A stretch of DNA of 64,000 bases, taken from an uncultured Paracoccaceae bacterium (lineage in GTDB: Bacteria; Pseudomonadota; Alphaproteobacteria; Rhodobacterales; Rhodobacteraceae). The translations under genes were made by a program, and so were the position numbers. The DNA lies in assembly GCA_947500775.1 (NCBI GenBank), contig CANMTD010000003.1, forward strand, positions 124,001-188,000, in the 5' to 3' direction. The notes beneath the pieces were generated by a model that was not told the origin of the DNA, searched no databases, and saw nothing but the letters and a program-made list of their open reading frames with translations. This document shows, one piece after another, positions 33,750 through 42,512 of this stretch (its first letter is position 1; each line of letters begins with the position of its first letter).

Positions 33750-36355
33750 GCGATTTCCTCCTCGGTGCGGCCGGCACGCGCCCGCTGCATCATGGCAACC
33801 AGCGCCAGCAGGGCAAGCGCAGGGATAAAGATCAGCTCTTTGGGCAACTGGCTGACCGGGGCCTGTACGGTTGCCAGCTTGACCGGTTCATCACCGTAGA
33901 AGTCAAAGCCGGACAATGTATCGGCAAAGGGCGTTCCGAAAATCGGTTCTTCCAGAACCATATTGCCGCCATCCTCGGCCAGGGTCAGGCCGAAACCTTC
34001 CAGACGTTCTGCCCCGGTGCCCTCGGCCGGAACCGCCAGGACCAGCGTGGTGTCTTTCAACTCGCCCGTGTCGAAATCGGGTCCGTTCACCACAACCCGC
34101 ATCTCATCCCCCTCGGCCGCTGTGTCCAGCGCCTGCGAAATCGCGGACGGTTCGATCAGCGCATAGGGCGGCTGTATTCGGTTCATGAAGTAATCCGGCC
34201 GGAACAGCGCAAAGGCGATCAGGATCAAGGCCGCGCTTTCGTAGATGCGGCTCTTGGTCAGGAACCAGCCCATGGTGCCCGCCGTGAAGACAAGGATCGC
34301 GATGGTCGCCGATATGGCCACCAATATGCCGCCAAGCCAGCCCACATCGATCAGCAACAGATCGGTGTTGAAGATGAACACGAACGGCAGCGCGACGGTC
34401 CGCAGGCTGTAGAAAAAGGCGATGAACCCGGTTTTGATCGCATCGCCGCCGGATACCGCGGCGGCGGCGAAACTGGCCAGCCCCACGGGTGGCGTCACAT
34501 CCGCCATGATCCCGAAATAGAACACGAACAGATGTACCGCGATCAGCGGCACGATCAGCCCCGATTGCGCGCCCAGTTCGACCACGACCCCCGCCATCAG
34601 CGATGACACCACGATATAGTTCGCGGTGGTCGGCAGGCCCATGCCCAGCACAAGGCTCAGCAATCCGACCATGATCAGCATCAGGATCAGGTTGCCGCCC
34701 GACAGGAACTCGACCAGATTGGCCATCACCTGCCCCACACCGGTCAGCGTGACCGTGCCCACGATCACACCGGCCGTGGCTGTCGCCAGACCGATGCCGA
34801 TCATGTTGCGCGCGCCGTCGATCAGCCCTTGAACAAGATCAGCCACACCCGCCGTGAAGGCATTGGCCGTATCGCTTTGCCCGCGGAAGATCGCCTTCAG
34901 CGGCTTTTGCGTCAGCAGGATCACGAACAACAGCATCGTCGCCCAGAAGGCCGACAGCCCCGGCGATTTCTGTTCGATCATCAGGAAATAGACCAGCACG
35001 ATGATCGGCAGAAGGTAATGCAGACCTGCCTTATAGATCTCGGCGATGACAGGCAGTTCTACCTGTTCGGCATTGGGGTCGTCCGGCTCCATATCCGGCA
35101 CCGAAGCTGCGAGCTTCAGCAAGAATACGTAAATCGCGAAGACGACCGCACTCATGAGTAGTCCGGCGAAGGATGGAACCCATGTTGTCGCCGCCTGAAC
35201 CGGGAACTGCGAACCATAACAAAGGCCGGCAAACATCCCAAAAAACGCGAACATTCCAACAATGGTTCTGGCGAGCGATACGTCACTCTGGCCAAGCGTT
35301 GGCATGTTCCGCTTCACCGCTTCAAGGTGCACGATATAAATCAGCGCGATATAGGAAATCGCCGCAGGCAGGAAGGCGTGGGTGATCACCTCGACATAGG
35401 AAATGCCGACGTATTCCACCATCAGAAAGGCCGCGGCCCCCATCACCGGGGGCATGATCTGGCCGTTGACGGAACTGGCCACCTCGACCGATCCGGCCTG
35501 TTCGCTGGTAAAGCCCACGCGTTTCATCAGCGGGATGGTAAAGGTGCCGGTGGTCACCACATTGGCGATCGACGAGCCCGAGATCAGGCCCGTGGCAGCG
35601 GACCCCACAACGGCCGCCTTTGCCGGACCGCCGCGCAGGTGGCCCAGCGCGCCAAACGCCATCTTGATGAAATAGTTCCCTGCCCCGGCCTTATCCAGCA
35701 AGGCGCCGAACAGCACGAACAGGAACACGAATTTGGTCGACACCCCAAGCGCGATACCGAACACGCCTTCGGATGTGATCCACATATGGCTCATGGCCTT
35801 TTTCAGCGAAGCGCCTTTCCACTGGATCACTTCGGGAACCCAGTCGGACGAGCCGAAGAAGACATAGCCCAGAAAAATCGTGGCGATGATCGCCATGGCC
35901 GGGCCCAGCGCCCGGCGTGCGCCTTCGAACAACAGCAACAGGCCCGCCAGCGCGAACCATTTGTCCATGTCATCGGCCAGTCCGCCCGAATTGACGATCT
36001 TCTGATAGAAGATATAGCCGTACATCGCGATGCCCGCGCCGACGATCCCCATGATCCAGTCGGCAATCGGGATATAATGACGGGGGCTGTTTCTGAAGGC
36101 GGGATAGGCCATGAAGGCCAGGAATATCGCAAACGCCAGATGCACCTGACGCGAGTTGTTGATCACCGATCCGGGCAGCACCATGTTGGAAATGGGCGAC
36201 GCCAGCAGGACCTGAAAGGCCGACCACGCAACGGCCACACAGGCCAGAAACAGCCCGATCGATCCCGCCGGGCTGCGGGCACCGGCATCCGTGGATGCCA
36301 CAAGATCCTGAAGTTCTTCTTCACTTAATGGTCGGTTTTTATCCTCGGCGGCCAT
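33746..36355 (-). CDS. TAXI-type TRAP transporter fused permease (DctQM)
   Basis: The 869-residue inner-membrane protein is the fused small and large permease subunits typical of TAXI-TRAP transporters, secondary transporters driven by an ion gradient. It has roughly 18-20 hydrophobic segments. The DctM-like part contains GGPAKAAVVGSAATGLISGSS and GMGLPTTANYIVVSS, and a soluble C-terminal stretch (about 730-830, with VVNGPDFDTGELKDTTLVL) lies between the last helices. I chose ATG 36355, preceded by GGGAGAT. It follows the binding-protein gene and precedes usp. The substrate is not known; TAXI systems often carry organic acids or amino acids. Confidence 0.9.
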   Translation of the reverse strand: MAAEDKNRPLSEEELQDLVASTDAGARSPAGSIGLFLACVAVAWSAFQVLLASPISNMVLPGSVINNSRQVHLAFAIFLAFMAYPAFRNSPRHYIPIADWIMGIVGAGIAMYGYIFYQKIVNSGGLADDMDKWFALAGLLLLFEGARRALGPAMAIIATIFLGYVFFGSSDWVPEVIQWKGASLKKAMSHMWITSEGVFGIALGVSTKFVFLFVLFGALLDKAGAGNYFIKMAFGALGHLRGGPAKAAVVGSAATGLISGSSIANVVTTGTFTIPLMKRVGFTSEQAGSVEVASSVNGQIMPPVMGAAAFLMVEYVGISYVEVITHAFLPAAISYIALIYIVHLEAVKRNMPTLGQSDVSLARTIVGMFAFFGMFAGLCYGSQFPVQAATTWVPSFAGLLMSAVVFAIYVFLLKLAASVPDMEPDDPNAEQVELPVIAEIYKAGLHYLLPIIVLVYFLMIEQKSPGLSAFWATMLLFVILLTQKPLKAIFRGQSDTANAFTAGVADLVQGLIDGARNMIGIGLATATAGVIVGTVTLTGVGQVMANLVEFLSGGNLILMLIMVGLLSLVLGMGLPTTANYIVVSSLMAGVVVELGAQSGLIVPLIAVHLFVFYFGIMADVTPPVGLASFAAAAVSGGDAIKTGFIAFFYSLRTVALPFVFIFNTDLLLIDVGWLGGILVAISATIAILVFTAGTMGWFLTKSRIYESAALILIAFALFRPDYFMNRIQPPYALIEPSAISQALDTAAEGDEMRVVVNGPDFDTGELKDTTLVLAVPAEGTGAERLEGFGLTLAEDGGNMVLEEPIFGTPFADTLSGFDFYGDEPVKLATVQAPVSQLPKELIFIPALALLALVAMMQRARAGRTEEEIA

Positions 36356-36407
36356 TCGAATATCTCCCTGTCCCATCGCATTCTGCGATCTGTTGTTCTT
36401 TGGGGAA

Positions 36408-36430
36408 CGGCGGGCGCTTTACGCCCGCCG
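36408..36430 (-). terminator. Intercistronic hairpin between TAXI binding protein and permease genes
   Basis: CGGCGGGCG (36408-36416) and CGCCCGCCG (36422-36430) form a perfect nine-base stem with a five-base CTTTA loop. It sits 19 bp after the binding-protein stop and 52 bp before the permease start. This suits partial termination or mRNA protection, giving more binding protein than permease. Confidence 0.65.
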
Positions 36431-36449
36431 CCATACAGTCAGTGTCGAA

Positions 36450-37418
36450 TTATTCGATCCAGCCCTTTTCTTTATAGTATTTGGCAGCGCCCGGATGCAG
36501 CGGCGCCGACAGGCCGTCCTTGGCCATTTCTTCCGGCTTCAGGTTGGCAAAGGCCGGGTGCAGCTTTTTGAAATCTTCGAAGTTGTCGAAGACCGAGCTG
36601 ACAACCGCATAAACCGCTTCGTCCGACACTTTGTCCGAGGTCACGAAAGTCGCGCCCACACCAAAGGTGGTCGTGTCGTTATCGGACCCGCGGTACATGC
36701 CGCCCGGAACGGTGGCCTTGCGGTAGAACGAGTTGTCCGCGATCAGCTTGTCAATCGCCTCGCCCGTCACATTGACCAGCACACTGTCGCATGCGGTCGA
36801 TGCTTCCTGAATCGATCCCGACGGGTGACCGACGGTATAGATCATCGCGTCGATCTGGTTGTCGCACAGGGCGGCGGATTGTTCGGCCGCTTTCAGCTCG
36901 GACGCCAGTGCGAAATCGTCTGTTGTCCAGCCAAGGGCCTCCAGAACCACATCCATCGTGCCGCGCTGGCCCGAACCGGGGTTGCCGATATTGACGCGTT
37001 TGCCTTTCAGATCCTCGAACGAGGAAATGCCGGCATCGGCGCGGGCAACGACGGTGAAGGGTTCGGGATGGACCGAAAAGACAGCGCGCAGACCTTCGAA
37101 CGGACCGGCATCTTCGAATTTGCTGGTGCCGTTATAGGCGTGATACTGCCAGTCGGACTGTGCAACACCGAACTCCAGCTCGCCTTCGCGGATGGTGTTG
37201 ATGTTATAAACCGATCCGCCCGTCGATTCGACCGAACAGCGAATGCCGTGTTCCTTGCGGCCCTTGTTCACCAGACGGCAAATGGCGCCGCCCGTGGGGT
37301 AATACACACCCGTCACACCGCCGGTCCCGATGGTGATGAACTCTTCGGCCACTGCCAAAGGCGCGCTGACAACCGTCATGGCAACCGCAGCGGCACCCAT
37401 TTTCATATAGTGAAACAT
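36450..37418 (-). CDS. TAXI-family TRAP transporter solute-binding protein
   Basis: The 322-residue periplasmic protein has a signal peptide (hydrophobic stretch [16 protein letters not shown], cleavage after VAEE region) and then [21 protein letters not shown], the signature start of TAXI binding proteins (T-G-G-x-x-G-x-Y-Y-P). [23 protein letters not shown] is the second conserved block. GGGAG precedes an ATG pair; I used 37418 for spacing. It is the first gene of a three-gene transport operon. The ligand is unknown. Confidence 0.93.
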   Translation of the reverse strand: MFHYMKMGAAAVAMTVVSAPLAVAEEFITIGTGGVTGVYYPTGGAICRLVNKGRKEHGIRCSVESTGGSVYNINTIREGELEFGVAQSDWQYHAYNGTSKFEDAGPFEGLRAVFSVHPEPFTVVARADAGISSFEDLKGKRVNIGNPGSGQRGTMDVVLEALGWTTDDFALASELKAAEQSAALCDNQIDAMIYTVGHPSGSIQEASTACDSVLVNVTGEAIDKLIADNSFYRKATVPGGMYRGSDNDTTTFGVGATFVTSDKVSDEAVYAVVSSVFDNFEDFKKLHPAFANLKPEEMAKDGLSAPLHPGAAKYYKEKGWIE

Positions 37419-38038
37419 CATACTCTCCCAAGTTGAAACGATTTCGCGGGGAAGGTGCCAACCGGATTCGGACATGATGTCTGGACGGACCAAAGCTTGC
37501 CCGAATTGGTGTGTATTCTCTGTCCTGCCGATTTACGGCCCGTGTAGTGTCGTTCACATGAACTTTTGGACATGAATCCCCCGTTACTGAGCGAATGCTT
37601 TCACTCGCACCTTGGCATGTCAAGTCGTGTTCATTTTTCTAAAATGCATGGGCGCGCGACAGCCCCGCCACCTTGAAATACATGACTAATCCTTATTTAT
37701 CAGACTGTTGACCTGACACCGGCAACATCGCCACAGCGCCCCTTTTTACGGGGAGAATCCGCTCTGACTTCTCTGTGACAAAGGCGAAATTTGGTGTTTT
37801 GCGGTGACCAGACCGAGTCGAAACACGCGCCCCGGGCAAAAGACCGCGACAGGAAAACAGGCTTTGCGCCTGTCTGGCTTTTGCTTCCGGCTGGACAATT
37901 GGGGTATGACCGCCGAGATTTCCATATTGCCCAAGGGGCCACACCGCCACGAAACCACGTTTTGCCTGATGATCTTTAACATGCAACTTGCCTAACCAAC
38001 GCAGGCCATGGAAACTGCCGAAAAAGGGACGATTTCTA
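37419..38038. other. 620-bp region without a recognised gene
   Basis: This stretch separates the TRAP operon from the surface-glycan genes and must hold both divergent promoters. Short open frames in several phases overlap one another and show no ribosome binding site, homology or codon pattern that I trust. A small hairpin, ACAGGC-TTTGC-GCCTGT (37857-37873) followed by CTGGCTTTTG, could end a short transcript, so an unannotated small RNA or leader is possible but unproven. No coding region is supported. Confidence 0.5.
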
Positions 38039-39661
38039 GTGAGTAGTAAGAGTAGCACGAAACCCGCTGAGTATCAGATTGCAGCATTATGGATGGAAGG
38101 GTCGCTCAGTTTTCTTGAGCAACTGTGCTTGAAATCCTTTGTCGACGCGGGACATCACGTAAAGCTGTTTCACTATGGCCCCTTGCAGAATGTGCCGGAC
38201 GGGATCGAATTGGCGGACGCCGCGGATATTCTGCCGCGCACAGATTTCCTGACCCATCAGCGCACCGGCAGCCCGGCCCTGCATTCCGATCTGTTCCGCT
38301 ATAAAATGCTGGAAAAATGCGACCGGACGATCTGGGCCGATACCGATGCCTATTGCATGAAGGCCTTTGAAACGCCGAACGGGCATTTCTATGGCTGGGA
38401 ATCGGAAAAACATATCAACGGCGGCGTGCTGGGTCTGCCGCAGGACAGCGACACCCTGGGTGAGCTGCTGGAATTCACCAGCGACGAATTCGCCATCCCC
38501 ACATGGTACGACGCGGCCTATACCCGTGAGCTGCAAGAGGCCCGCGCGGCAGGCAATCCCATTCACGCCAGCGAACAGCCATGGGGGGTCTGGGGCCCAC
38601 ATGCGGTGACCCATTTCCTGCATAAAACCGGCGAGGCGAAATACGCCCTGCCGCAAGAGGGGCTGTATCCTTTCACCTACAAAGACCGCCGGATGATGTT
38701 GAAACGCAATTTCGACACCAGCCCCTACATCACAGAAAACACCTATTCGGTGCATCTGTACGGGCGGCGGATGCGGGCGCGGCTGGTCGAAAAAGAGGGC
38801 GGCGCCCCGCATCGCAAAAGCCTGCTTGGCCAGCTTCTGATCAAACATGGTGTCGATCCGGCAAAGGCCCCTTTGCCCGCGCCAAAATCCAGCCCCGATA
38901 CGATCAAGGAAGCCCCCATGGCCGCACAACCTGCCCCGGCTTTACCCATTGCCGCCCCCCTGCCCGCCGCCGAGAAATATGGCCGCGGCCAGATGAACCT
39001 GACCGATCTGGCCGATCGGTTCGGATCGGACAAAGGATCGACCAAACATCGCTATACGGAACTTTACCAGATGCTGTTCCTGCCGTTCCGGAACCGCAAG
39101 ATCAACTTTCTGGAAATGGGGCTGCTGATCGGCGGGCCGGAACATGGGATCGACAAGGACCGTGAAACCACCGACCTGCCGTCGATCCGGATGTGGCTGG
39201 AATATTTCCCCAAGGCCCATATCCACGGGCTGGATGTGTCGGATTTTTCGTGGTTCGAACACGACCGGTTCGATTTCTTCCGCTGTGACATGGACACCCG
39301 CCAGAACATTGCACAAGCGGCAAGCGGCATGCCCGATTTCGACATCATCATCGATGACGCCTCGCATGCCTCGCACCATCAGCAGAACGGGTTTCTGGAG
39401 CTGTTTCCGAAACTCAATTCCGGCGGGCTTTATGTGATCGAAGACCTGCGCTGGCAGCCCAAGATGATGGAAAAACCGGGCATCACCAAAACCGCCGAAC
39501 TGTTCTATGGCATGCAGACCGATGGCGTGTTCACCCACAGCGATCCCGCTGTCGCCGCCGAATTCAACGCGCACCGGCACGACATATCCGGCTGTTTCCT
39601 GTTTCAGGCGGGATATAACAAACGCAAACGCGATCAGGTCGTGGTCATACATAAACGATAG
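38039..39661 (+). CDS. Fusion of DXD glycosyltransferase-like and methyltransferase-like domains
   Basis: The 540-residue protein has two parts. Residues about 8-270 resemble GT32/Lgt5-like sugar transferases: WADTDAYCMKAF carries the D-x-D metal motif (Asp101-Thr-Asp103) and HINGGVLGLP follows. A Pro/Ala linker (about 277-311) leads to a class I methyltransferase-like domain (about 316-540) with ADRFGSDKGSTKHRYTELY and FLEMGLLIGG, as in TylF/macrocin-type sugar O-methyltransferase relatives, then DFDIIIDDASHASHHQQNGFLEL. I chose GTG 38039, with AAGGGA upstream. It leads a near-continuous five-gene cluster. It likely adds and methylates a sugar on a surface glycan; the acceptor is unknown. 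Confidence 0.8.
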   Translation: MSSKSSTKPAEYQIAALWMEGSLSFLEQLCLKSFVDAGHHVKLFHYGPLQNVPDGIELADAADILPRTDFLTHQRTGSPALHSDLFRYKMLEKCDRTIWADTDAYCMKAFETPNGHFYGWESEKHINGGVLGLPQDSDTLGELLEFTSDEFAIPTWYDAAYTRELQEARAAGNPIHASEQPWGVWGPHAVTHFLHKTGEAKYALPQEGLYPFTYKDRRMMLKRNFDTSPYITENTYSVHLYGRRMRARLVEKEGGAPHRKSLLGQLLIKHGVDPAKAPLPAPKSSPDTIKEAPMAAQPAPALPIAAPLPAAEKYGRGQMNLTDLADRFGSDKGSTKHRYTELYQMLFLPFRNRKINFLEMGLLIGGPEHGIDKDRETTDLPSIRMWLEYFPKAHIHGLDVSDFSWFEHDRFDFFRCDMDTRQNIAQAASGMPDFDIIIDDASHASHHQQNGFLELFPKLNSGGLYVIEDLRWQPKMMEKPGITKTAELFYGMQTDGVFTHSDPAVAAEFNAHRHDISGCFLFQAGYNKRKRDQVVVIHKR

Positions 39662-39669
39662 GGACCTCC

Positions 39670-40587
39670 ATGTCTGACGAGCAGCCCCCACAAGAGCCGG
39701 ATCTGGGCGGTATCCCCAATTGGTACCGCGAGATTTTTCCGGCCGGGCCACGCGACGGTTTTTTTCAGAAGATGGGTGCGCATAGCGCCTCTTTTGTCGA
39801 TCGGGGGACGCATCAGCTGGTGGTGTCCTTCGACAATCTGGCCGAGGCCGGGGGCAGGCGCTATGATCGTGACCCCTGGGCCGGAAAATTCTGCGCCGAC
39901 AATGGCTGGAGCCATCTGGGCATCTATGCGCAACCGCCGTCGTGGTTTCGCGACGCCCGGCTGATCGCTTTTCTTGAAAAACTGCGCGACGATGGGTTTT
40001 TCGAAGGCTTCGACCGGGTGACCTTTTGCGGCACCTCGATGGGCGGGTTTGGCGCGCTGGCGTTTTGCGATCTGGCGCCCGGCGCCACGGTCATCGCCTT
40101 CAGCCCGCAATCCAGCCTGCACACGGATCTTGTTCCCTGGGAAACCCGGTTTGCCAAAGGGCGGCGCATGGACTGGACCCTGCCCTATTCGGATGCGGCC
40201 ACGCAGACCGGACGGGCCGGTGCGGTTTACCTGATCTATGACCCGTTCCAGAAAGAGGATCGTCACCACATCGAACGGTTCGCTGGGGATAACCTGCATC
40301 CCCTGCGCGGTTTTGGGCTGGGCCATAAATCCGCGCTGGTTCTGCGCCGGATGAATACTCTGAAACCGGTCATGGCCGCCGCCATCACCGGCACCCTGAC
40401 ACCGCAGCTGTTTTACCGCCTGATGCGCAAGCGCAAGGATGTCTATCTCTATCGCACCAACATCGAAGCCTATCTGGCAGAGCGTAACAAAGACAGCCTG
40501 CAACTTATGTTTCGCAGGGCCTTTAAACGGCGGCGCGTCGCATCCCGGCAGGCGAACTCCGACCAACAAGAGCGTGAGCAGACATGA
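39670..40587 (+). CDS. Serine hydrolase-like protein, glycan-cluster paralogue A
   Basis: The 305-residue protein has a nucleophile motif CGTSMGGFGALAF (Ser about 123), then VIAFSPQSSLHTDLVPWETRF, an acid candidate in LIYDPFQKED and His in GLGHKSALVLRRM. This gives a plausible Ser-Asp-His arrangement in an alpha/beta fold. It is a clear paralogue of the next gene (shared RLRDDGFF-like stretch, DNL near residue 56, S-M-G elbow). AGGGACC precedes the ATG, eight bases after the fusion gene. Its stop overlaps the next start by four bases. It probably adds or removes an ester group from a glycan, which is inferred from context only. Confidence 0.75.
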   Translation: MSDEQPPQEPDLGGIPNWYREIFPAGPRDGFFQKMGAHSASFVDRGTHQLVVSFDNLAEAGGRRYDRDPWAGKFCADNGWSHLGIYAQPPSWFRDARLIAFLEKLRDDGFFEGFDRVTFCGTSMGGFGALAFCDLAPGATVIAFSPQSSLHTDLVPWETRFAKGRRMDWTLPYSDAATQTGRAGAVYLIYDPFQKEDRHHIERFAGDNLHPLRGFGLGHKSALVLRRMNTLKPVMAAAITGTLTPQLFYRLMRKRKDVYLYRTNIEAYLAERNKDSLQLMFRRAFKRRRVASRQANSDQQEREQT

Positions 40588-41519
40588 GTCAGGCCGAAAC
40601 CGAACAGACCGCCCCCCCCCAAGAGGAAACCAAAGCCGCCTGGCAGGCACGGCTGGCCGAGCTTGGCGCCCGCGAAGGGTTTTACGAAACCCTCGGGGCC
40701 CAGCACAGCGCGCTTTTTGTAAGGCGTGGCAAGACCCTGGTGGTGACGTTCGACAATCTGGATCACGTCTATACGCGCGGCGAGGATCGCATGCCGTGGG
40801 GCTTTGAGTTCACCCAATCGCGGGGCTGGTCGGTTCTGGGGCTGATGGCCCATGACTGGACATGGTACCGGGATGACGCCGTCTATGATTTCTTCGACCG
40901 GTTGCGCGACGACGGCTTCTTTGCCGGATTTGATCAGGTCGTGTTCTATGGCGCGTCGATGGGCGCCTATGCGGCAAGCGTGTTTTCCAGTGCCGCCCCC
41001 GGGGCAACCGTGATCTGCATCAGCCCGCAGGCAACGCTGGATCGCGGTATTGCGGGCTGGGAAACCCGCTACAGAAAGGTGTGGCGCCGCAATTTCAAGG
41101 ATCGCTATGGCTATGGCCCCGATATGCTGGCGCAGGCCGGGCGTGCCTATCTGTTTTTTGACCCCTCGGCGCCGCTGGATGCCATGCATGCCTGCCTGTT
41201 CCAGTCCGACAATGTGACCAAGTTCAATTGCCGCTATCTGGGGCACCGCATCGCGTCGCTTTGGGCCACAATGGGGGTGCTGAAGCCGATTATCATCGGC
41301 TGCGTAGAGGGCACGCTGACCCCGCCCCAGTTTTATGCGATGATGCGCAACCGGCATGAAAGTGTCCGTTACCAGAAGGAAATGCTGATCCGGTTGAAAT
41401 CACAGGGGCGACACCACCTTTTGATCCGCTACTGCCGCCATATCCTAAGCAAGCGCCGCGCGCCCCATTTTCGCAAGGAAATGAAGGCGTCACTGCAATT
41501 CCTTGATCGGCAATCCTGA
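40584..41519 (+). CDS. Serine hydrolase-like protein, glycan-cluster paralogue B
   Basis: The 311-residue protein mirrors the preceding one: FYGASMGAYAASVF (Ser about 125), VICISPQATLDRGIAGWETRY, LFFDPSAPLD for the acid and RYLGHRIASLW for the His. The two proteins align over nearly their whole length, so the pair arose by duplication. The N-terminus is Gln/Glu/Pro-rich (MSQAETEQTAPPQEE) and likely disordered. The coding region starts within the stop of paralogue A and shares one base with the sulfotransferase-like gene. Substrate unknown. Confidence 0.75.
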   Translation: MSQAETEQTAPPQEETKAAWQARLAELGAREGFYETLGAQHSALFVRRGKTLVVTFDNLDHVYTRGEDRMPWGFEFTQSRGWSVLGLMAHDWTWYRDDAVYDFFDRLRDDGFFAGFDQVVFYGASMGAYAASVFSSAAPGATVICISPQATLDRGIAGWETRYRKVWRRNFKDRYGYGPDMLAQAGRAYLFFDPSAPLDAMHACLFQSDNVTKFNCRYLGHRIASLWATMGVLKPIIIGCVEGTLTPPQFYAMMRNRHESVRYQKEMLIRLKSQGRHHLLIRYCRHILSKRRAPHFRKEMKASLQFLDRQS

Positions 41520-42475
41520 TGGAAAAGACACTGTTTCTGCATATCGGATCGCCCAAGACCGGCACGACAGCCATTCAGGGCTTTTTGCACTCCAACCCCG
41601 ATGTGCTGGCCGCTTCTGGTGTGAACTATGTACGGGCCGGGCGTGCCAATGCTTCGCACAACAGCATGATCAGCACCTTCCGGCATGGCAATGGCCCCGC
41701 GGTCTGCGCCGAGATCGCGCAAGAGATCGCCGACAGCCCCGCATCGCTGCATGTTCTTTCCTCCGAGATGTTCTTTTGGGCCCCTGCCGCGGTCGAACTG
41801 GCCCGTGGCCTGCCCCCAGAACTACGCGACCGCACCCGTATCATTTGCTATATCCGGCGGCAGGATAAATACATCGAGGCCCTGTACAAACAGGTGGTCA
41901 AAAACGGTCGGGCCTTGGCCGACCCCATGGCGTTCTACAGATCGCGCCGAAGAAATTTATTTTATTCTCCGATACTTAACGCCTTTTCCGACGAATTCGG
42001 CCACGACAGCCTGATTATACGCCCGTTCGAGCGAAAGAACTTTCCGGCCGGCGACGTGATCAACGATTTCATCGAACAGGCTGGCGTGGCTCTGGAAGGC
42101 ACACCTATTCGTCCCGCCCCCGCAAGCAATAAATCCTTTTCGGCCCCGATCTCCGAACTCTTGGGGCTGCTGCGGCAACGCTCGCCGTTGTTCACGCGCG
42201 ACATAATCCGGAAACTGACCCAGCTGGAATACGAAGGGGCCATCAGGTCCAACGATGTCTACGATCTGTCTCAGCGCCAGTTCATCATGGGGCGCTATGC
42301 AAAGGACAACGAAGAGCTGCGCAAAAACTATTTTCCGCACGCCGAACAGGTTTTCGACACCACCGATCTGGACACCGATATTGATCCCTATCCAACAGAG
42401 CAGCAGCGATCCGACGACTGGCGGGCGGCGGTGATCGCGCTGGCGCAGGCCTTGCAGAAGGACGACGCGGAATGA
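41519..42475 (+). CDS. Sulfotransferase-like P-loop protein
   Basis: The 318-residue protein begins with the 5'-phosphosulfate-binding loop of sulfotransferases: FLHIGSPKTGTTAIQGFLHSN, where the P-x-T-G-T-T motif is the PAPS-binding signature. The stretch RIICYIRRQDKYIEALYKQ corresponds to the 3'-phosphate-binding strand and helix. It would transfer sulfate from PAPS to a hydroxyl group. Its start is tied to the previous stop by a one-base overlap and it lies 37 bp before the large glycosyltransferase gene. This placement suggests sulfation of a surface polysaccharide. Some proteins with this fold act on other acceptors, so the exact reaction is uncertain. Confidence 0.78.
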   Translation: MEKTLFLHIGSPKTGTTAIQGFLHSNPDVLAASGVNYVRAGRANASHNSMISTFRHGNGPAVCAEIAQEIADSPASLHVLSSEMFFWAPAAVELARGLPPELRDRTRIICYIRRQDKYIEALYKQVVKNGRALADPMAFYRSRRRNLFYSPILNAFSDEFGHDSLIIRPFERKNFPAGDVINDFIEQAGVALEGTPIRPAPASNKSFSAPISELLGLLRQRSPLFTRDIIRKLTQLEYEGAIRSNDVYDLSQRQFIMGRYAKDNEELRKNYFPHAEQVFDTTDLDTDIDPYPTEQQRSDDWRAAVIALAQALQKDDAE

Positions 42476-42512
42476 CCTGCCCGTCCTGTGGTCATGAACC
42501 TCCGGAGGGCAT

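Noticed and set aside
37693-38058. Possible minus-strand gene in the gap before the glycan cluster
   Set aside because: The frame overlaps two other frames, has no ribosome binding site and its product looks random. It also overlaps the likely start of the fusion gene.
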